Source: Nonomuraea pusilla
GTDB taxonomy: Bacteria > Actinomycetota > Actinomycetes > Streptosporangiales > Streptosporangiaceae
NCBI RefSeq assembly: GCF_900109355.1
Contig: NZ_FOBF01000005.1
Location: forward strand, 62,001-126,000
DNA: 64,000 nt
Direction of reading: 5' to 3'
The notes below the pieces were generated by a model that made no database searches, was not told where the DNA came from, and saw only the letters and a program-made list of their open reading frames with translations. The position numbers and the translations under genes were made by a program. Positions 62,151 to 64,000 of the stretch are shown here, one piece after another. The stretch's first letter is position 1. The number at the start of each line of letters is the position of its first letter.

Positions 62151-62690
62151 CCCCGGTGCGTCTCGGGGGGTTGCAGGGAGTTGCCGGCCGGTTTCTCGCT
62201 CAGCGCTGCCGGTGTGCAGCGGAGCCGCTGGCCGGTGTTCCGTGCGGAGCCTGGTGTTCAGGGAGTCGCTGGTCGATGTTCTCGGTGAGCGCTGTCGGGG
62301 TTTCAGGGGAGGTTCTGCCCCCTGGCTCCCGGTGTGCGCTCTCGGGGGTGCAGGGAAGCTGCGCGGCGGTGTTCTCGGTGAGCGCTGTCGGGGTTTCAGG
62401 GGAGGTTCTGCCCCCTGGCTCCCGGTGTGCGCTCTCGGGGGTGCAGGGAAGCTGCGCGGCGGTGTTCTCGGTGAGCGCTGCCAGTGTTTCCGGGGAGGCT
62501 CTGCCCCTGGCTCCCGGTGCGCGCTTTCGGTGGGGCAGGGAAGGCGCTCGGCGGGGTTCTCGGTGGGCGGTGCGGGGGGTGCAGGGGAAGCGTTCGGGGG
62601 TTTCGGGTTTCTTAGGGGTGGTTCTGGGGGGTCGGGGAGGTTTGGGGGATAGGTGTTCAGATTGGGGGTTTGGATCGTAGGGTGAGCTGC
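62151..62690. other. Repeat-filled spacer before the polyproline gene
   Basis: Apart from the 93-bp array, nothing is supported. All six frames stay open for long stretches because the repeat length is a multiple of three and the GC is high; the predicted products are low-complexity. Confidence 0.5.
62278..62556. repeat. 93-bp tandem repeat, three units
   Basis: GTTCTCGGTGAGCGCTGTCG starts at 62278 and 62371 in two identical 93-bp units; a third unit from 62464 is degenerate, and a fragment follows at about 62556. The unit length keeps frame. Confidence 0.9.
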
Positions 62691-63089
62691 GTGAACGTGC
62701 CCCCGCAGCCTCCTCCACCGCCCCCGCCGCCACCTCCTCCGCCGCCCCCACCACCTCCTCCACCGCCGTACTCGTTTCCGCCGCCGCCTCCGCCGCGGCC
62801 GTCTCGTAACACCGGGTTGATCGTGGGGCTGGCGATCGCCGGGATGTTCGGGTTCCTGATGGTCAACCTGGTCGTGGCGCTGGTGGCCATCAGCATGGAG
62901 TCGACGGTGGCGCTGGGTGTGGCGGCGGGGTTCCTCGCGCTGCTCGGCCTGGGGGCCGGGGTGGTGCTGGTGGTGCTGCGCAAGTCCTGGTCGATCGGGC
63001 TGGGGCTGGGGTTGATGATCGGGTGGGGGCTGTCGTCGATCGTGACGGCCGGCTTCTGCACGGGTCTCAACCCGGCGCTGTACACGTAG
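62691..63089 (+). CDS. Polyproline-headed membrane protein
   Basis: 132 residues from GTG 62691. The N-terminus is an almost pure proline tract (about 20 of residues 4-25), then YSFPPPPPPRPSRN, then three membrane helices (about 43-66, 70-92 and 98-120). Proline-rich heads on small membrane proteins often mediate binding to envelope proteins; no family assigned. Followed by the Lgt-like gene. Confidence 0.7.
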   Translation: MNVPPQPPPPPPPPPPPPPPPPPPPPYSFPPPPPPRPSRNTGLIVGLAIAGMFGFLMVNLVVALVAISMESTVALGVAAGFLALLGLGAGVVLVVLRKSWSIGLGLGLMIGWGLSSIVTAGFCTGLNPALYT

Positions 63090-63100
63090 TCGAGCGGGCC

Positions 63101-64000
63101 GTGCAGTATCACGAGGGCTCAGTCGTGCCGTACTACGAGATCCAAGCCGCCTCGTACGACCAAGTTCGAGCTGCCCAGCACTACGAGGTCCAGGTCGGTT
63201 CGCACTACCAGGTTCACGCCGCTCCGCACTACGAGGTTCACGTTGCTTCGTTCGACGGGGTGCCGGTCGTGCCGTACCACGAGATCTTCGTGGGGCTCGG
63301 GGTGTTCGCCGCTGCGGTCGTGTTCGTGTGGGAGGCCAGGCGGCGGGGGGCGTTGAACGAGCAGTCGCTGGTGGCGGTGGCCGGCGCGCTGGTGGGCGGG
63401 GCCATCGGCATGCGGCTGGCGGGCTGGCTGGAGACGCTGGACCTGAGCGACCTCTGGCTGTACGGCTCGCGCAGCGTCCTGGGAGGGCTGACGGGCGCGT
63501 ACGTCGGCGTGCTGGTGGCCAAGCGGGTCATCCGGTACAAGGAGCGGACGGGTGACCTGTTCGCCCCGGCGGTGGCGCTGGGCATGGCGATCGGGCGGGT
63601 CGGCTGCCATCTGACGGAGGCGCCCGGTCGCCCCACGGACCTGCCCTGGGGCGTGCACGCGCCGCCGTCCACGCCGGAGTGCCCCGGCTGTCTGACGGGC
63701 CAGGCGATGCACCCCTCGTTCGTCTACGAGATCGTCTTCCAGCTCGCCGCGTTCGGCTGGCTGCTGTGGGCGCGCAGGCGGCTCACGCAGCCGGGCGAGC
63801 TGTTCACGCTCTACCTCGCGGGTTACGCGGTGTTCCGCTTCCTCGTGGAGTTCACGAGGGCCAACGAGATTCTGTGGCTGGGGCTGACCGGGCCGCAGTG
63901 CTTCCTCGTCCCGGGGTTGACGCTGCTCGCCGCCCGGCTGGCATACGGCTGGCGGCGCGGATACTACGCCCCTCTCCTCGTACGAAAGGTTTTCGCATGA
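63101..64000 (+). CDS. Lgt-family (prolipoprotein diacylglyceryl transferase-like) membrane protein
   Basis: 299 residues from GTG 63101 (GTG 63125 is an alternative), ending exactly at the window edge. The core has IFVGLGVFAAAVVFVWEARR, GALVGGAIGMRLAGW, AMAIGRVGCHLTEAPGRPTD, MHPSFVYEIVFQL and FRFLVEFTRANEI, in the order of Lgt. The GRxGC and RxxVExxR-type segments are present; it is shorter than standard Lgt, so it may be a paralogue. Residues about 9-50 are an unusual run of Tyr/His/Val repeats before the first helix. Confidence 0.8.
   Translation: MQYHEGSVVPYYEIQAASYDQVRAAQHYEVQVGSHYQVHAAPHYEVHVASFDGVPVVPYHEIFVGLGVFAAAVVFVWEARRRGALNEQSLVAVAGALVGGAIGMRLAGWLETLDLSDLWLYGSRSVLGGLTGAYVGVLVAKRVIRYKERTGDLFAPAVALGMAIGRVGCHLTEAPGRPTDLPWGVHAPPSTPECPGCLTGQAMHPSFVYEIVFQLAAFGWLLWARRRLTQPGELFTLYLAGYAVFRFLVEFTRANEILWLGLTGPQCFLVPGLTLLAARLAYGWRRGYYAPLLVRKVFA
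63120..63265 (+). repeat. Repeats encoding the Lgt-like protein's Tyr/His N-terminus
   Basis: Imperfect repeats of about 24-30 bases with cores such as CACTACGAGGTTCACG and CACTACCAGGTTCACG encode YYEIQAAS, HYEVQVGS, HYQVHAAP and HYEVHVAS. VPYYEI at the start and VPYHEI at the end bracket the array. Confidence 0.75.

Noticed and set aside
61990..62556. CRISPR array
   Set aside because: The units are contiguous tandem repeats without unique spacers, and there are no cas genes in the window.
62012..62680. Repeat protein encoded by the 93-bp array
   Set aside because: All frames on both strands are open because of repeat length and GC; no ribosome site or conserved domain supports any of them.

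Overview
The window is very GC-rich actinomycete DNA. It has GC-rich third codon positions, many GTG and TTG starts, AfsR/SARP (BTAD) regulators, a leaderless mRNA and an Arg tRNA without an encoded CCA end. The gene content fits a filamentous actinomycete, possibly Streptosporangiaceae; the family is inference.

The most interesting content is a three-times repeated cassette that I cannot match to a described system. Each copy (2997-6867, 12289-15624, 35631-38837) has: a 57-68 residue precursor with conserved R3, L8, D10, R11 and P18, an AxA-like site just before the first cysteine, exactly eight cysteines and a C-terminal cysteine; a membrane-anchored thioredoxin-like protein with CxxC; a fused ABC exporter without a C39 peptidase domain; and an S26 (signal peptidase I type) protease with its Ser/Lys dyad. 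Cassette 1 also has a MauE-like redox membrane protein. In cassette 2 that gene is a broken remnant, and in cassette 3 it is absent. The inferred job is export of a leader peptide, leader removal by a dedicated signal peptidase, and oxidation to a four-disulfide peptide, perhaps a toxin or signal. Cassette 1 is flanked by a SARP-NB-ARC regulator (left) and a divergent HTH-NB-ARC-TPR regulator (right).

Layout: 1-9.7 kb, cassette 1 and its regulators; 9.7-12.2 kb, an ABM-globin fusion, an S66 (MccF-like) peptidase and a DUF5946 protein; 12.3-15.6 kb, cassette 2; 15.8-25.7 kb, LysR/SDR and TetR/SDR pairs, membrane proteins, a LuxR (LAL) regulator and a SARP; 26-30.8 kb, a SARP-CGNR fusion, an ABC-F gene broken at a poly-C run and beside it the stump of a second ABC-F gene, Ohr with two palindromic sites, and a macro-domain protein; 30.9-35.5 kb, SMP-30/Lrp, a sigma/anti-sigma pair and a secreted beta-gamma crystallin; 35.6-38.8 kb, cassette 3; 39-42.6 kb, a collapsed histidine kinase and a MacB/FtsX ABC pair.

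From 42.6 to 59.1 kb lies a graveyard of mobile DNA: IS256 and IS630 remnants, two copies of one tyrosine integrase (both broken), a NucA/NucB toxin-like fragment with DUF6461 neighbours, and two 3'-end copies of the Arg tRNA whose intact gene is at 59042-59114. Working genes sit between these scars (WD40 lipoprotein, RDD protein, TetR/amidohydrolase, MerR/EthD, HxlR/hydrolases). The last 5 kb has a NarL-type two-component pair, strongly G-skewed tandem repeats, a polyproline membrane protein and an Lgt-like protein with a repeated N-terminus.
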